From assembly GCA_034440615.1 (NCBI GenBank), contig JAOTOM010001596.1, forward strand, positions 1-64,000: a DNA stretch of 64,000 nt. The letters run 5' to 3'. The notes under the pieces are model-generated. The model did not search any database. It had not been told where the DNA came from and saw only the letters and a program-made list of their open reading frames with translations. Position numbers and translations under genes: made by a program. This DNA is from Ashinkailepas kermadecensis (Eukaryota > Arthropoda > Thecostraca > Neolepadidae). Of this stretch, positions 1-11,779 are shown one piece after another (within the stretch, counting starts at the first letter, position 1; every line of letters begins with the position of its first letter).

Positions 1-617
1 TTGTACTTCGTGCATACCGAGGCTATTTTCGTTTGCACAATCTGGAACCGAGGACGTGAAGTGAATACCGAGAACATTTTTGACGTCCTCGGTTTTCAAG
101 CGCTCCGTCTGGAGCATTGTCAGATGCTTACCAGTCTCCTGACGAATTTTTCTCGACATCCTCAGTTTTCACCATATATGTGACCGTGTGTCCAGCAGGA
201 GTGTATGTGTGTGTACTGTGTGCAGATAAAGTGTGAGCAAGCCGAAAGTTGCATTGCAGATGTGACGCGCTCATGTTTGCAACTTGACACCACCCAGGTT
301 TGCAACTTGGCGCGTCGGCAGGTGCTGGAGTGAGGCGTCCGCGCCACTTGGTCTCGGGACTGGGCTGGGGGCGGGCGGCCGGCACATTGTTCGGGAAAAT
401 ATGTTCTGCAAAGTGATTGGCGCTTCGGTTAGACATATTTCTACCATTCTAATGAGATGGGATAGGACTACGGTTTGGAGGTTAGGAGTTAAGACAGCTA
501 GTATAAGACACACTTTGTAATCCAGGCATTAGAGGGCAGAGAACTAGGCAACCGAGGGTGAGAACATCTGGTGCCCCTCCATACATATTTAGGGCGAAGT
601 ACGTTTTAAAAACATCG
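1..617. other. Unassigned sequence with scattered CCTCGGT motifs
   Basis: I see no gene here. The first 180 bases contain several copies of an ACCGAGG/CCTCGGT motif with loose spacing. The same motif is the core of the 51-bp array near 16.3 kb, so this may be a diverged piece of the same repeat. The short open frames on both strands look like chance. A GT-rich stretch lies near 200-230. Confidence 0.4.
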
Positions 618-1465
618 TTGGGTTTGCATCTTAACCCTTGCAGTATCGGGGATCCCTTACACCCCCATTAGGTTTTCCGCGGATAGTAAAAAAAACTGCG
701 TGCAACAAAGGGCCGAATATTGGCATACCTGTTCCGACATCAATTTGACATGCTTGGTGAAAATGTAAAGGTCAGGTCGTTGACTTGGTCTCGAGTCATT
801 CATACCTGCTTAGGTCACCTTTCAAAAAATGTGTCTCGAACCAGTCGTCACGCTTTACCTGGTGAAAGGATGTTTGAATGAAACTTTCAGCGATTGCTTA
901 CTTTTAGAGACGCAACAAAGTGCCCCAGAGGAATTTTGGAATCTTGCGTTTTTGATGACAATTTTGTTTGCATATCGCTATTGGGGATAAATATCGAAGA
1001 TTCTTGCTAAGTTAAGGAACTATATGGGGCTTATCTTACTTAAAAACACAGTTTATCGGTGTGTTCTATCAATTAGACGCAAACAAAGTAAATAAGTCGA
1101 AAACTCAACATTTTGGAAATAAAGCTGTATTTTTTAATGCGCGAAAATGTTGGGACCACGGTCCATTCGTCGTCCTTTTCTGATTCCAAGCAAGTTTTGT
1201 TTTTAAAATATACCGTAAATAAACTACCCAGAGCATACAACTTGACGTCAATCGTGACCACAAAATACCCTCTGTTGACGTCACACTTTGAGATGATACA
1301 AAATGCTGCGGGTGATTTCAATCAGCATTCGTAGAGCGCTTTCCGATGACAAATCTCGGTTTCGTGTGTGTGATCGTTAGTTTGGAGATTAGATGGTATT
1401 GAGCATGAGCCCCCATCCCTCCCCGTGACGGTGGGATGCTCGATCTTACCGGAATGGGAGAACGG
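618..1465 (+). repeat. Interspersed repeat family A, copy 1
   Basis: This stretch aligns by eye, with small indels and many substitutions, to 56170-57003 in the same orientation. A shared anchor is gaaccagtcgtcacgctt at 838 and again at 56396. A second is the TTTTCTGAT-plus-AAGTTTTGTTTTTAAAAT block at about 1177 and 56728. The spacing between anchors is 339 and 332 bp. Both copies end near a T-rich/C-rich block followed by a GACGGNGTG-like segment. No open frame is shared, so this is probably an old non-autonomous element; its class is unknown. Confidence 0.75.
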
Positions 1466-1540
1466 TATGGCGGTACCACCTCTAAATTAAATGTTCTGTC
1501 TTTCTAATACCCAAAGAAATACGTAGCGCTGACAACGGCT

Positions 1541-1968
1541 GATCTTGTTCAGATCCCTGAATAAGGGAATTATAATCATCATAATAGGTTGTTGCAGGAA
1601 ACCTACTCCAATATTGAACACAATAAAGTTTGGAATATTCTCGCTTGCTGAAACTTAATATCAGCTGAGCTAATGTGCATACATAGGTTTGTTTTCCAAA
1701 GTGATTAAAGGTGGATTGGGGGATTCGTGGGCCTAGCTGAACCTCGGATGATCTCCGATTTCCGAGTTTTTCGGGTTTTAGGCCGAGATAGCTAGACTGA
1801 TGGTTTTCAGGGCTTCGGAGTTCCAAGTACTGCATGAGTTCAATACTGAACTCCATCATAAACCCCGTATGGCAAACACGTGACGGTCACCACATTAACT
1901 GTCTTAATTTGATGAAGTGGATTAGCGCAGCCACATCTGTTCATCCAGCTCCATCAACTTTAACCACA
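1541..1968 (+). repeat. Interspersed repeat family B, copy 1
   Basis: This segment is closely similar to 4334-4824, same strand. Shared blocks include cagctgagctaatgtgcata (1662 and 4519), the following CCAAAGTGATTAAAGGTGGATT, the GGGTTTTAGGCCGAGATAG block, and a 3' end in CATCTGTTCATCCAG. Copy 2 carries an extra segment of about 70 bp near 4433-4500 that is missing here. No protein is recognisable in any frame. Confidence 0.8.
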
Positions 1969-2158
1969 TAATTGATATTGACTGATGTGCAGGTGAGCAC
2001 CATGAGGTGTGGGGATGCAGTAGGCAGACAAGGAGCTTCCCCGATTTCTGCAGCGTCGTACTACCACCGCCATAACCCGTCCCTCGCGTACCGGCGATCA
2101 CGTGTGGAAATTTGAGCGAAATCCGCCCGGCCGTTTTCGCACAGCATGAGTCGAAGCG

Positions 2159-2215
2159 GCACATACACACAGACACACAGACACACATCCACACAGACAG
2201 ACAGACAACATTTCT
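2159..2215. repeat. ACAC/AGAC microsatellite
   Basis: A short run of CACA and GACA dinucleotide/tetranucleotide repeats (ACACAGACACACAGAC pattern). Confidence 0.85.
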
Positions 2216-2589
2216 CGACAACTTTAGAGAACTGACCGTCATGTATTAAATTCCGATAGATATTTATCGTGACATAGTCACTCTAAATCCCATCTACGAT
2301 TTTGTCAATTCCCGATATCGAGCATGCTCCTGATGTCCTTCCAAAATCTCCTATTTGGTGTCAGATCAGTTGCACATTTGATCTCTAAACTTTTTAGAGT
2401 CCGAACTAGGAATTTAATGCTTTTTCGGCGCAGTTTGAAATTTTTTTATTAGGTAGGTGTCAGTAAGGACTATGCATTATATTCGGGACACTTTGAGGCC
2501 AGAACATCAATGAAAGGCCGTGAGATCGTGCATTGATCGATCATGGCAAATTAATGTATTGCCGCTTGTGCATAGGCATCACACAGTGG

Positions 2590-2952
2590 ATGACGCGTGG
2601 AGTAGGGCACAGAGCCCACCCATTGTGTGGGACGTGGGAGGCGTCGCCACAGTTTGGAACGGGGAGGTAAGATGTCGCCACAGCTGGAACGTGGGAGGGC
2701 ATGGGCGCCGCCACACAACCGGGAAGGCACTGGCGTCGCCACAGTGGTAATACCGTGGAGGGTGCACAGGCCAGCCACAGTGGGGAACGTAATGCGTAAT
2801 AGGGCACAACCACGAGCGGGGACGTGGAGATGGAGATGGGCGTCCCGCCATTGAAACGTGGAGGCACGCGTCGCCAGGGGACGTGAGAAGTGCACAGGCA
2901 TACGACAGTGGGGACTGGGTAGTACGTGTCGCCACAGTGGGGATGTGGAGAG
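2590..2952. repeat. Degenerate minisatellite, GTCGCCACAGTGGGGAACGTGG type
   Basis: The motif GTCGCCACAG followed by TGGGGA/GGAACGTGG recurs about eight to ten times at irregular 30-45 bp spacing. Units have drifted by substitution and indel. Open frames on either strand here are by-products of the repeat. Confidence 0.7.
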
Positions 2953-3388
2953 GCTTTACCTGCTCTAAAATTGTTAACTTTACAGTACGCCCATGACGTT
3001 GAATGGCAAACGAATTTTCCCTCCTGTTCAATTTGATCCCAAATATGGATAACAGCTGGCATGGATTTTACATGCTGTATCATTGGACACATTCTAATTA
3101 ATCCTGGGAATTATAGGCATTGATGTTCCATTACCAGTTCACATTTGCGGCCTGCTCGCCCATCCGACCAGCGTTGCACCATATCACCCTATGAATTAAA
3201 GTACAAATCATTTCAGGAAGTATACTAATTTTATTGACATTGGGAGATGCATATGAAAAAGCTGAATAATAGTTACTCTACGATGCTCATATTCACACAC
3301 ACATGCAGCATCGCTTGCACGTATCATACGCAATGCTATATCGCACACGCATACACATCATTGCCACACGACACACACGACATGACCG

Positions 3389-3422
<34 letters not shown>

Positions 3423-3689
3423 ATCATCGTCAGAAAATGCTTGAAGTGTCGGATCAATCTTGAAATTCCAACTGTACAACAAAAAAGAACATTCACTAAC
3501 ACATATGAGCGAGTTATATTATGGAACCCGAATATATAAGCAGCTCACAATGCTTTATATCGGTGCTGTGTCTCTCAATCAATGTCACGCTATCAGACAA
3601 ATATAATGCGACGGACAGGTAAAGCTACGTACAATCAGCTCCAATATAGCACACATTTCATCTGTTTGTTCATTTCCGGGGCGTGTTTC
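2953..3689. other. Unassigned sequence
   Basis: No gene or known element recognised. It contains a TA microsatellite at 3389-3421 and is otherwise AT-rich single-copy-looking sequence. Confidence 0.4.
3389..3421. repeat. (TA)n microsatellite
   Basis: An alternating TATA run of about 30 bases, preceded by TATACATA. Confidence 0.9.
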
Positions 3690-3975
3690 TGAGTAGACGG
3701 AGCAATCTCGGCTGTCGGATGTCAGTCATGTCGCAGGTATTGTCAGGCAATTATTTTATAGTCACTTTTTGTCGTGTTGTTGGAGAATGTGCTGGTGTGG
3801 TGTTCCGTCGCGCAAGTGTACATCAAGGGTCCACTGAGTCGCCTGTGTTACACCAATGTAGTGTGCCGGGCAAAGTGTACATTGTACAACCTTTGCGGCA
3901 TGTGAACTGGTACACTACATTGGTGGATTTTAGTTGTCAAGTGAACCGTGCGGGCTGTTTTCGTGAGAAGACTTG
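3690..3975 (-). pseudogene. Penelope-like element remnant, GIY-YIG endonuclease region
   Basis: Read on the minus strand, an N-terminal NVVYQFTC segment (+ strand 3894-3920) is followed by a cysteine-containing linker. After a frame change there is HYIGVT (3847-3864) and a short open stretch with HLRDGTPHQHIL (about 3766-3818), ending at a TGA near 3762. VVY..TC followed by a YIG motif and a downstream H.RD..PH..H..QH pattern is the layout I know from the GIY-YIG nuclease at the C-terminus of Penelope-like retroelements. The reading is broken by at least one frameshift plus the stop, and no RT could be placed upstream, so this is a dead fragment. Sequence to about 4260 on the same strand may be its linker, but I cannot prove that. 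Family assignment is inference from motifs, not a database search. Confidence 0.6.
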
Positions 3976-4333
3976 ATGTTTTCCTATGTTGATAGCATGA
4001 TGAGTTGTATGTCATTCTTGTTATCTGTAGGGCTACTTGTTCTAATGATGTCTCTTTTCTAGTCAGTTTTGTATGCATATCATTTGATTTGTGTAGTAGT
4101 TGCCAGTTTCCGTGCCGTAGTTTTGCTCTGTCTGCTGCTGTGCTTGTGCAGCTGTCCATGTGTCGTTTGGTTTCTCGGTCAATGTATGTGTTGGAATAGC
4201 CTTATTTACCAGAATTTGTTTTTGTCCCACGAGTTCTGTGTCCAGGGACGTCAATCAGAACAATGATTGTCTGCTCATCTCAGTCCTCACGAGCCTTCAA
4301 CATAAATAAGCAAGCACCGCTAAAATAAACGAA

Positions 4334-4824
4334 GGACTTTGTTCAGATTCCTGAACAAAAGTTATCATCATCATACTAGGTTGTTGCAGGACACCCACTC
4401 CAATTTGAAGACGATAAAGTTTCGGGACTATTGATGTGATGAGACATCCTTCATTCCATGGTGGAAGCAAACCAGATTTTAGTGTAGTGACAATACTTCC
4501 TCGCTTGCTGAAACTAATCAGCTGAGCTAATGTGCATACATAGGTTTGCTTTCCAAAGTGATTAAAGGTGGATTAAAGGATACGGGGCCGAGCTGTACCG
4601 GGTGATCTTTTTCAGCTTCTGAGGTCTTCGGGTTTTAGGCCGAGATAGATAGACTGATGGTTTCGTGGCTTTCGGACTTTTGGAGTTTCGCACTGCATGA
4701 GTTCAATACTGAACTCCATCATAACCCTATTGCAACACGTGACGGTCACCACATTATCTGTCTTTAACCTTGATGAAGTGGGAGGCGCAGCTGCATCTGT
4801 TCATCCAGTTTCATCAACTTTAAC
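4334..4824 (+). repeat. Interspersed repeat family B, copy 2
   Basis: Second copy of the family at 1541-1968, same orientation. It is longer because of about 70 extra bases near 4433-4500. It ends just before a C-homopolymer (about 4918-4931). Confidence 0.8.
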
Positions 4825-4980
4825 GATGAAGATACGCTCCTGAGCGTGCGAGGGTTACAATTAAGCGAACCAAAAGTTTGGTAAGTCTTGAACGATTTTG
4901 AATGATGCTTCCCCATCACCCCCCCCCCCCCATCAGGAGGAATTAATCCTGAGCCTAGCCCAACCCTGGGCAATAGCAAT

Positions 4981-5418
4981 CAGCTGCTGGGGTGTCGTTT
5001 AGCCACATATATGACGTATGTGGCGATTGTGATCGATATCAGTTTTTATGTGTTCGCGCGCGAAGTTCACCAATCACAGTGCAGAATTGTGGTGACAGTG
5101 GAAAGAATAGCTTTCGTGAAACGCAACTCTATGCAACACAGATGAATTGATATTCACAAATCAAATCCTTCCCACAGGAGCTTCGCTGGCGTGGCAGCAC
5201 GTGCGCCCCATATTGTTTTCAACCGGTGAATTTGCCTTACGCAAGCTCGCCGATTGATCGATGGTTTTCGAGGGCGCTTTGGCAAAAGCTATTTGGCTAT
5301 TGTCACACAAATGCTGCGGTGTAACTGGTTCAATTGGTGCGCGCACAGATGAAAAACTGATATCGATCACAATCATCACACGCGTTATATATGTAGGTAA
5401 ACGACACCCCAGCAGCTG
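4981..5418. mobile_element. MITE with about 68-bp terminal inverted repeats
   Basis: The left end at 4981 begins cagctgctggggtgtcgttt. The right end (5351-5418), reverse-complemented, begins with the same 20 bases, and similarity continues for about 68 bp with only scattered mismatches. Both arms include a GATTGTGATCGATATCAG block. Total length is 438 bp and the interior encodes no recognisable transposase, as expected for a miniature inverted-repeat transposable element. No target-site duplication is obvious in the flanks (AGCAAT on the left, ACGTTATT on the right), so the superfamily is not assigned. The CAG...CTG ends occur in several superfamilies. Confidence 0.85.
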
Positions 5419-8400
5419 ACGTTATTGTCCAACCTGACTCAATAGGCCTTGGCCTGGCCTGGAGTGACGAGTTAATTGCACGATAGAAAATATTCGCTTA
5501 AGTAGGTCGGCCTAATACCACGCGCTTCAATAATGTCAGCTTGAAGAAGAAAAACGAATATGTATTTAGGTTGGTGTCATATGGAGTGAATAAACGGTCA
5601 CATCCGGTAAAAAAATACACGGAGAAGATTGATTACACAGTGTTGCGGGCATCCAATCATGAATCTTGTAATTAGTCGTGTCAGTCTACGCATGACTTCG
5701 GCTAGCATGCTCTGATGATCGGTATAATCTCGTATCTAAACTTTTCCCATCAAAATACACCACGTTTATTTTTGGCTGGCCATTTAGTCAGCCTAACCTA
5801 AAAATAATTGGATAATTGAACTTCAGATTAGATTGAACAAATGTCCGTCTAAGCAGGAAAGCGGACACAAATACCTGGCTTTCAATATGCTGTAATGCAT
5901 GATGCAACAAGTAACTATGGCTGAACACGTACGCAATTCTTGATTGTTGAATTAATTGAAAAGAGCTACGTCACCGCCAGGTATACCTAGCAGTTCTGGG
6001 ATGTTTTTCACGCCAAACGTCCACGAATATCAGTTCACTTAAAACGTGATGCACCTTTTTGATAGTCGAATTTGGTCGGTAATCAGATGCTTCAGCGTCT
6101 AAATGCAATAGTCGTGAGAGTAAATCTCCACACAAGTCATAGTGTAGCAATCACAGCCAAGTCAATTTTGGAATTATACTGCTGTATACATATACGAAGG
6201 GACCTGGATTATGATGACTTAACAATACCCTTCTCAATGATGACTTTTCATTTGCAGTGTGCGTGCAGAGATTAAAAGTGAATAATACATAAAAAGTGCA
6301 GAGATTAAAAGTGAATAATACTAACGACAGCGTATACGGGACAATCTTTACGGTTTCGATTTGAAGCTAGAAGTGATCACGCGTGCCATTCGAGCGAGTG
6401 GCATCAGAAGCAGTAAATAACAGGTCAGGGAGAGGAGAAAAGAAAAATTTATATTAAATGACTAAAACAATATGGGACTGACTGCTTTTATCTCCAGTTC
6501 TATATGAGTCTACATGTCATACAGGTAATATCTATCGGCGAATCGAGGACAATCTGACTTCTATAGATTTCCCTAAATTAACCAAAATGGAAAGAATTCC
6601 TGCAATGGTCGTACTACAAGGGAAGACTGTCTACATGTGCTTAAGGGTAAGATGAATAGCAAAGCTATTTCGGCTTCTGGATTTTCCAAATAATTTTCCC
6701 CTTTTCTTCTGGTCGGGCCTTGGGAACATGATCGTAGATTACATAAATGAAGCAAAAGGAAGAGGAGTGTTTTCATAGCGCATCGTCGTGGAGTGGTAAC
6801 ATTGATAGCAAACAGGGTGATGGAAAGTGTATTAAGAATATATCGATTTGCCTACTATATAGTTTCTAAAATAGTGGCTAAGGTCTGGCAAATATAATGA
6901 GGAGTGTCGTGGAAAGCACGTGTATTTGTCTTTGAAATTAAACGGGTTCAGTTAGAGGAAGACTTGTTGGTTCTAGCTTGCGAACTCTACGGGATGTTTT
7001 TAATTACTGCGAACGTAATGACTTGGAGAAATAGAAGAAGCCGGTTTTGGTCCGAACAGCTAAGCTTTTCGTTTTTTTTCTAGAACACTACACGAGGTAT
7101 TCCAGCCGTTGATGCGTTGAATAGTACCAGTTTTTGCCATATCAGTTTTTGTAAGACATAATGGTGTATGGGGTACGCCCGCCAAAGGGGTAATATCGCC
7201 ATGCATTTAGTGAAGTTCCCTTTGCCCATTAATAAAGTCATGTAATTTTCCCAGAGGCTCATTTGATACCAAAATGACACGATTATCTCCGAATTACGAG
7301 TCGTTTTAGGTAAAATGTGGCATATTTAACAGCCTGAAGCACGGAAGAGGTCGTACAATTCGTAGATGGTACGAATTAGTTTTTCTAGGAAGCGTAGAAA
7401 ACCATTAGGTTTATCTTTTGCTTGTGCTTGCAGTGGAATTATGGTATTACGCTCATGTAATACCATAATGTAATACTCTCTCCGCCCCTGGGTGAGGGTC
7501 TCTCGAGAGCCCCGCCCCACGTCCTCAGGTTTTTCCGGGATAGCTGCCGAATGAGTAGACACAGAGATACGAAACTGTAGTACCTTCATATACATCTACT
7601 TTGCATATCTTGAACAAATTTTGGGCCACGATCGTTGGTCATTGACTCAAGACGGGCCAAATAGAGAAATATTCCCACACCTTTAAAGAGCCATCATTCG
7701 GAGTAATTACAAAATATCAACGCTACGCCCAGACCATGCTCTTCTTTCATCAACGCGTACAACTGTGTGTAGTTTGGGGCGTTTGGAATCGTTTGGAGAG
7801 GCACCATTTCCTCGGATATGAACAACTCTCAAAGTCCATAGGGGGGGGCACCTTAGACTGACAATTTGTTGAGCTGGGAATGTTGAATGGGTGAACCGAT
7901 ACATATCAAAAGGGCATCTATTCCTCTCACGAGGCTCTTTTCTTCTAAAGACGTGCCTATTCCTGTGATAGAGACATCTTTTGCTTTAAAAAATATGCTA
8001 AGCGGGTGGGGGATATAGTGCATTGCAGCCTATCGTGGGTGCTTTTTCCCGGTCAGAGAGTCGCCACACTTCCATGGATGGGGGTACACGCCAAAGTGTC
8101 CTTCCCTCTATATCGCGCCTCTGGTGCGGAGTAGCCCCGTGAAGGCGGGCAGCGTCATCTCGATCTCTCCAATATACTTTGCGAATATGACGATTTTGCA
8201 GTGGGCATATTGGCGTCGAAATTTTGCTTGCTCTTAATTCTAGACCTGATAATAGTGCTCATAAACGCGTTGAGCTTCGTAAGCTGACATTCTTGAGACT
8301 CACAGACATTGGTAAGCGTGGTGTGTTCTTATATCAGCATACCAAACTATGGATAATGCAATATTATCCATTGAAATCCAGCTCAAACCAGAAGTTTACA

Positions 8401-8800
8401 TTTCCTGTGTGTTTCGCGTTCGACTTTGTACAAAAAAACAGTCAGCTGATCTTCTTCCTTTGCTTAAACACGAAATTCCTGAAGGCAGTCAGGTGCTACG
8501 CTTTTTTAAAGACTTCGCGTGGCAATGGTACATCTGCTATAAATCGTATGAAAACATGGGAAGATTCCTTTGATTCCATTTGAAATTATACGAAGAAACG
8601 ACGTGAAATACGCAGAAACCGGCGTGTCTACGGAAAATATAAATGTATACGTGCACAATTACGTGTCCTATTGGAAGGCCCGAAAACAAAACGAGAATAG
8701 ACGACACAAACACCAACAACCGAAATAAACAAACAAACGAAAATTAAATCGCTCGGGTTACTTCTTGTTTCGATCATCATTAGCGGGACACATTTTCGCA
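5419..8800. other. Unassigned sequence
   Basis: About 3.4 kb with no recognisable gene or element. The only local structure I see is a two-copy direct repeat (period 33, 6263-6321, unit starting gtgcagagattaaaagtg) and a small palindromic stretch around 7440-7475. Frames of 60-120 codons, for example one at 8224-8583, have no family features I recognise. This could hold introns or unconserved exons, but nothing supports either. Confidence 0.4.
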
Positions 8801-9471
8801 CACAATTGCCGGTCGATCCGACAAAATTTAGAGGTCGTTACAAATGTCGCTTTTTGTCACCCAAACTTACGAGGTGTATATCTAAGGATCGTGGCCCACT
8901 GCAACGTTCTAAATAAGATAGCTAGAGAAATGACCTCAACACATTATGTACACTCAAGTTTCGTGTTTTTCTTTGTATGCCTACAAAAGTTGTACGAGTT
9001 ACGATTACTAAGTTATCCGCTTGTACTTGCACCCCGGCGCGATGTCGTGAGCACGTTCACAAAGCATGCCCCCAAAGTCGGCACATGAAGTGAGGTTTCC
9101 CCGGGGCTAAGCCGGCTGCTGATATCCATTGTGCCCAACAAGAAGCATGTCATGGGGAAGCTGTACGACGTTATCCATGACCGTTATTCCACACATTTTG
9201 ACATGCGCAGTGTACGTTGTCACTACCTAGAAGGAGGGTCTAAAACCAAGCGGATAACTTAACAATTGAAGTCATACAACATTCACAGGTTCACCAAAAA
9301 CCGACGAAACTTCGATGCACATAATGTGTTAATGTCGTTTGCTCAGCTCTCTTGTTGTAAAAAAGATGCTACGGGACCATGAACGTGTTGTTTAAAACCC
9401 GTAAGCTGCGATAGCAAAAACACTGCTTTTGTCGCCACTTCTAAATTTTGTCGGATCGACGTGCAATTGTA
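8801..9471. mobile_element. Fold-back element with about 225-bp arms
   Basis: The left arm (about 8801-9023) and right arm (about 9247-9471) are inverted copies. acaattg..GTCGATCCGACAAAATTTAGA on the left matches TCTAAATTTTGTCGGATCGAC..CAATTGT on the right, and AAGTTATCCGCTTG (9010) matches CAAGCGGATAACTT (9247). The arms are diverged in their middles. The 223-bp loop (9024-9246) has a short plus-strand reading with PNKKHVMGKLYDVIHD that I do not recognise. This is either a fold-back/MITE-like transposon or two copies inserted head to head. Confidence 0.75.
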
Positions 9472-10182
9472 CATGCATTCTTGCGTTGCCAAGGCTAAAT
9501 GAAGTGAAATGCATCCCGAATGATTTGTTTTGCTTCATTGTTAGGGGCACACCCTAGTGCACAAAGGACGGGATCTAAAGTTGTTCATGTTCAATTATTG
9601 CTACTGTCGTCAAGTATTCATCATTTTCAATTATTTCTGTAGTTTTTCATGTCTTCCATTTCCAAGTAAAAAATGTTCAATGCTATAAATCCGAGGAGAA
9701 ATGAGGCTATATGCATGTGTTGAGTTTCCTACATTTTTGGTGTAGTCTCAGTCCGACCACCTTTACCTCCGTCCACCAACACTTTGTTCTCTCAACATGG
9801 GACCATGTGAGGCGGGTCCTATCAACCAAATTGGCAACACACATTGCCTCCATGCATTGGGCCCCACCAATCCTTGTTTTCTTCTAACCTCTCCATCCAT
9901 GATTTTGGGTGTAGGTTGCAGTGAAAATTGGGCGGTTTGGCCCCTGTCAATTGGTCAGCTGTATCCTCCAGTGAACTGGACCCACCCAAGAGTTGTCGAA
10001 AGGTTTCCACCGCTGTTATCAAATACCGCATTTTCCCGAGGTTGATCAGACCACACCAAATAATAGCAGTTGGAGCCCGGATCCAAAATACACCAGCGGT
10101 GGCGACGTCTATGATAAAAGCTAACAATGGTGATAAATCGCACGACTAAATTATAAAACGGCAAGTTCGTTACGAATTCAAA
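9472..10182. other. Unassigned sequence
   Basis: No recognised gene. Overlapping open frames of about 100 codons occur on both strands at 9797-10149, which usually indicates chance openness. No motif is recognised in them. Confidence 0.35.
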
Positions 10183-10520
10183 TCAAATCCTTATCGAGCA
10201 AAGTGCATTTTCTATGCTCCTGACCAAAGCCACTTCTATGTTTTGAGACAGGTGCTTGACATTTAACTTTCACCGGACCCATAGCCCTTGCGGTTCGCGG
10301 AATTCCCCAGAGCTGAAACCTGGCTACGCCATTGTGAATGCAGTTCTCTCGGAAAATGACAGAAGCGAGCATGGACTGTGCGGATTAGAGGGGCATGTAG
10401 ACTAGTACTTCGAAAATTGTTCCGGCCATTTTCAGTTAAAAAGCACAGTTATGGTCGTAGCGATAGTATTCACGGTATTGTAGGCCCTAGCTTTTTTTCT
10501 CTTCAGTGGTATAAGTATTA
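10183..10520 (+). repeat. Interspersed repeat family C, copy 1
   Basis: Starts with tcaaatccttatcgagcaaa, found again at 15681. A second anchor, AAAAAGCACAGTTATGGTCG at about 10438, matches AAAAAGTACACTTGTGGTCT at about 15937. The anchor spacing agrees to within one base. The 3' ends share TAGGCC(N)CT..CAGTGGT(A/G)TAA. The two copies are strongly diverged and non-coding. Confidence 0.7.
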
Positions 10521-11779
10521 CTGCAGCTGCGGGGGATATGACCTCCCAAATCTCACAATCGGGGATAGGACCTGGACAGTTTTCGCCCAAAAGCGACTTG
10601 AATGCAATGACTTTTCAGACGGATACTGTGCCTCGCAATCATTTGTTCCACCCCAACTTTGCGACACCCCTCCCACTCCCCTCACGGAAAGGAGAAACTT
10701 CCTCCGCCTCTCCCCCGCGGTGGCTAAGTCAGGAAGCGCATTGGACTGCCTCCAGATTTTCAGCTTTGGCCTGCAATCAGAAATCTGAGGAGACACGCCG
10801 TGGGCACGTAGCGATGATGGGCCCATATTTCGAAGGCTCATAGGCCACCTCCGCAAAGGTGTGTGGGACGATATACATTGTGTTTCACTCACTCCGAAAA
10901 CTGGGTTGAACCGGTGTCCAACTTCCTCCCCCTCCCCTATGGCAGAACCCTCGACTGCAACTAACCTCCTTCGCTGCAAGAGATTCTGTGTTTGTAGCAG
11001 ATCAAAATAAACGGATAAATGTGAAACATTTGTGAGAAAAGATATCAATCTCCACACAACATCCGCTTTTATAATTTGCCTTATAAATACTCGCAAACTG
11101 TACACAAGTTATGAGCTCATACAGTGACATAACCAGGACTTCTCCCTGAAGGAGTGGGACCAATCTGATCAGAGGGCCACCGAACCAATGGAATTATACA
11201 TGCTAGACAGCAAGACTTGAAAATTTGTTGAAGTGCGAATATTGAGAATATGGAGAAAGGCTTACGGCATTAGATATGTACTCATTCAAGTGTAGGAGAT
11301 TTCCAGGTTTTTCAATCAAAGGATGGTTGACCATTGGAATAGGCTGACTGCTGATGTTGTGGGGAGTCCCTCATTGAATGTACCTACAAGTATGGTGGAG
11401 AAATGCGTTAGGTTGGAAAATCTTGTTCTTTTAATTATAATTCGTGGTGGATGAGATGAGATTTGTGCTATTAGGTGTACATGGTACAGGCACCTCTAAG
11501 CAGCCATGGATGGAGCTGAAAACTATTGATGGGGTACTCGATCCACGCGTGTGTGATGCGGGATTGAGTGAACAGGGCTAGATAAGTATTGGTAGGTGTA
11601 TAGGATGTTGGTGGATAGTTTCTTTGGAATATAGAATGTGGTATTGGTTGGGGCGCTGATAATCTTTTGTCCACGCTTGTAGTATCTTTCCCGTACGGGC
11701 TCAACCCGGTTGGATCCCTGGGGTTCTTATTAAGTCTGTTATTATCTATTAAGTCTATTATCTGGGCCACCTGGCCATC
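10521..11779. other. Unassigned sequence with a 195-codon minus-strand frame
   Basis: A minus-strand frame at 10518-11105 could encode 195 residues, but it has no recognisable domain and starts inside repeat C. A 101-codon plus-strand frame overlaps it. I treat it as unsupported. The remainder to 11779 shows no feature. Confidence 0.3.

Noticed and set aside
10518..11105. 195-codon minus-strand gene
   Set aside because: Starts inside interspersed repeat C, has no recognisable domain, and is overlapped by plus-strand open frames.
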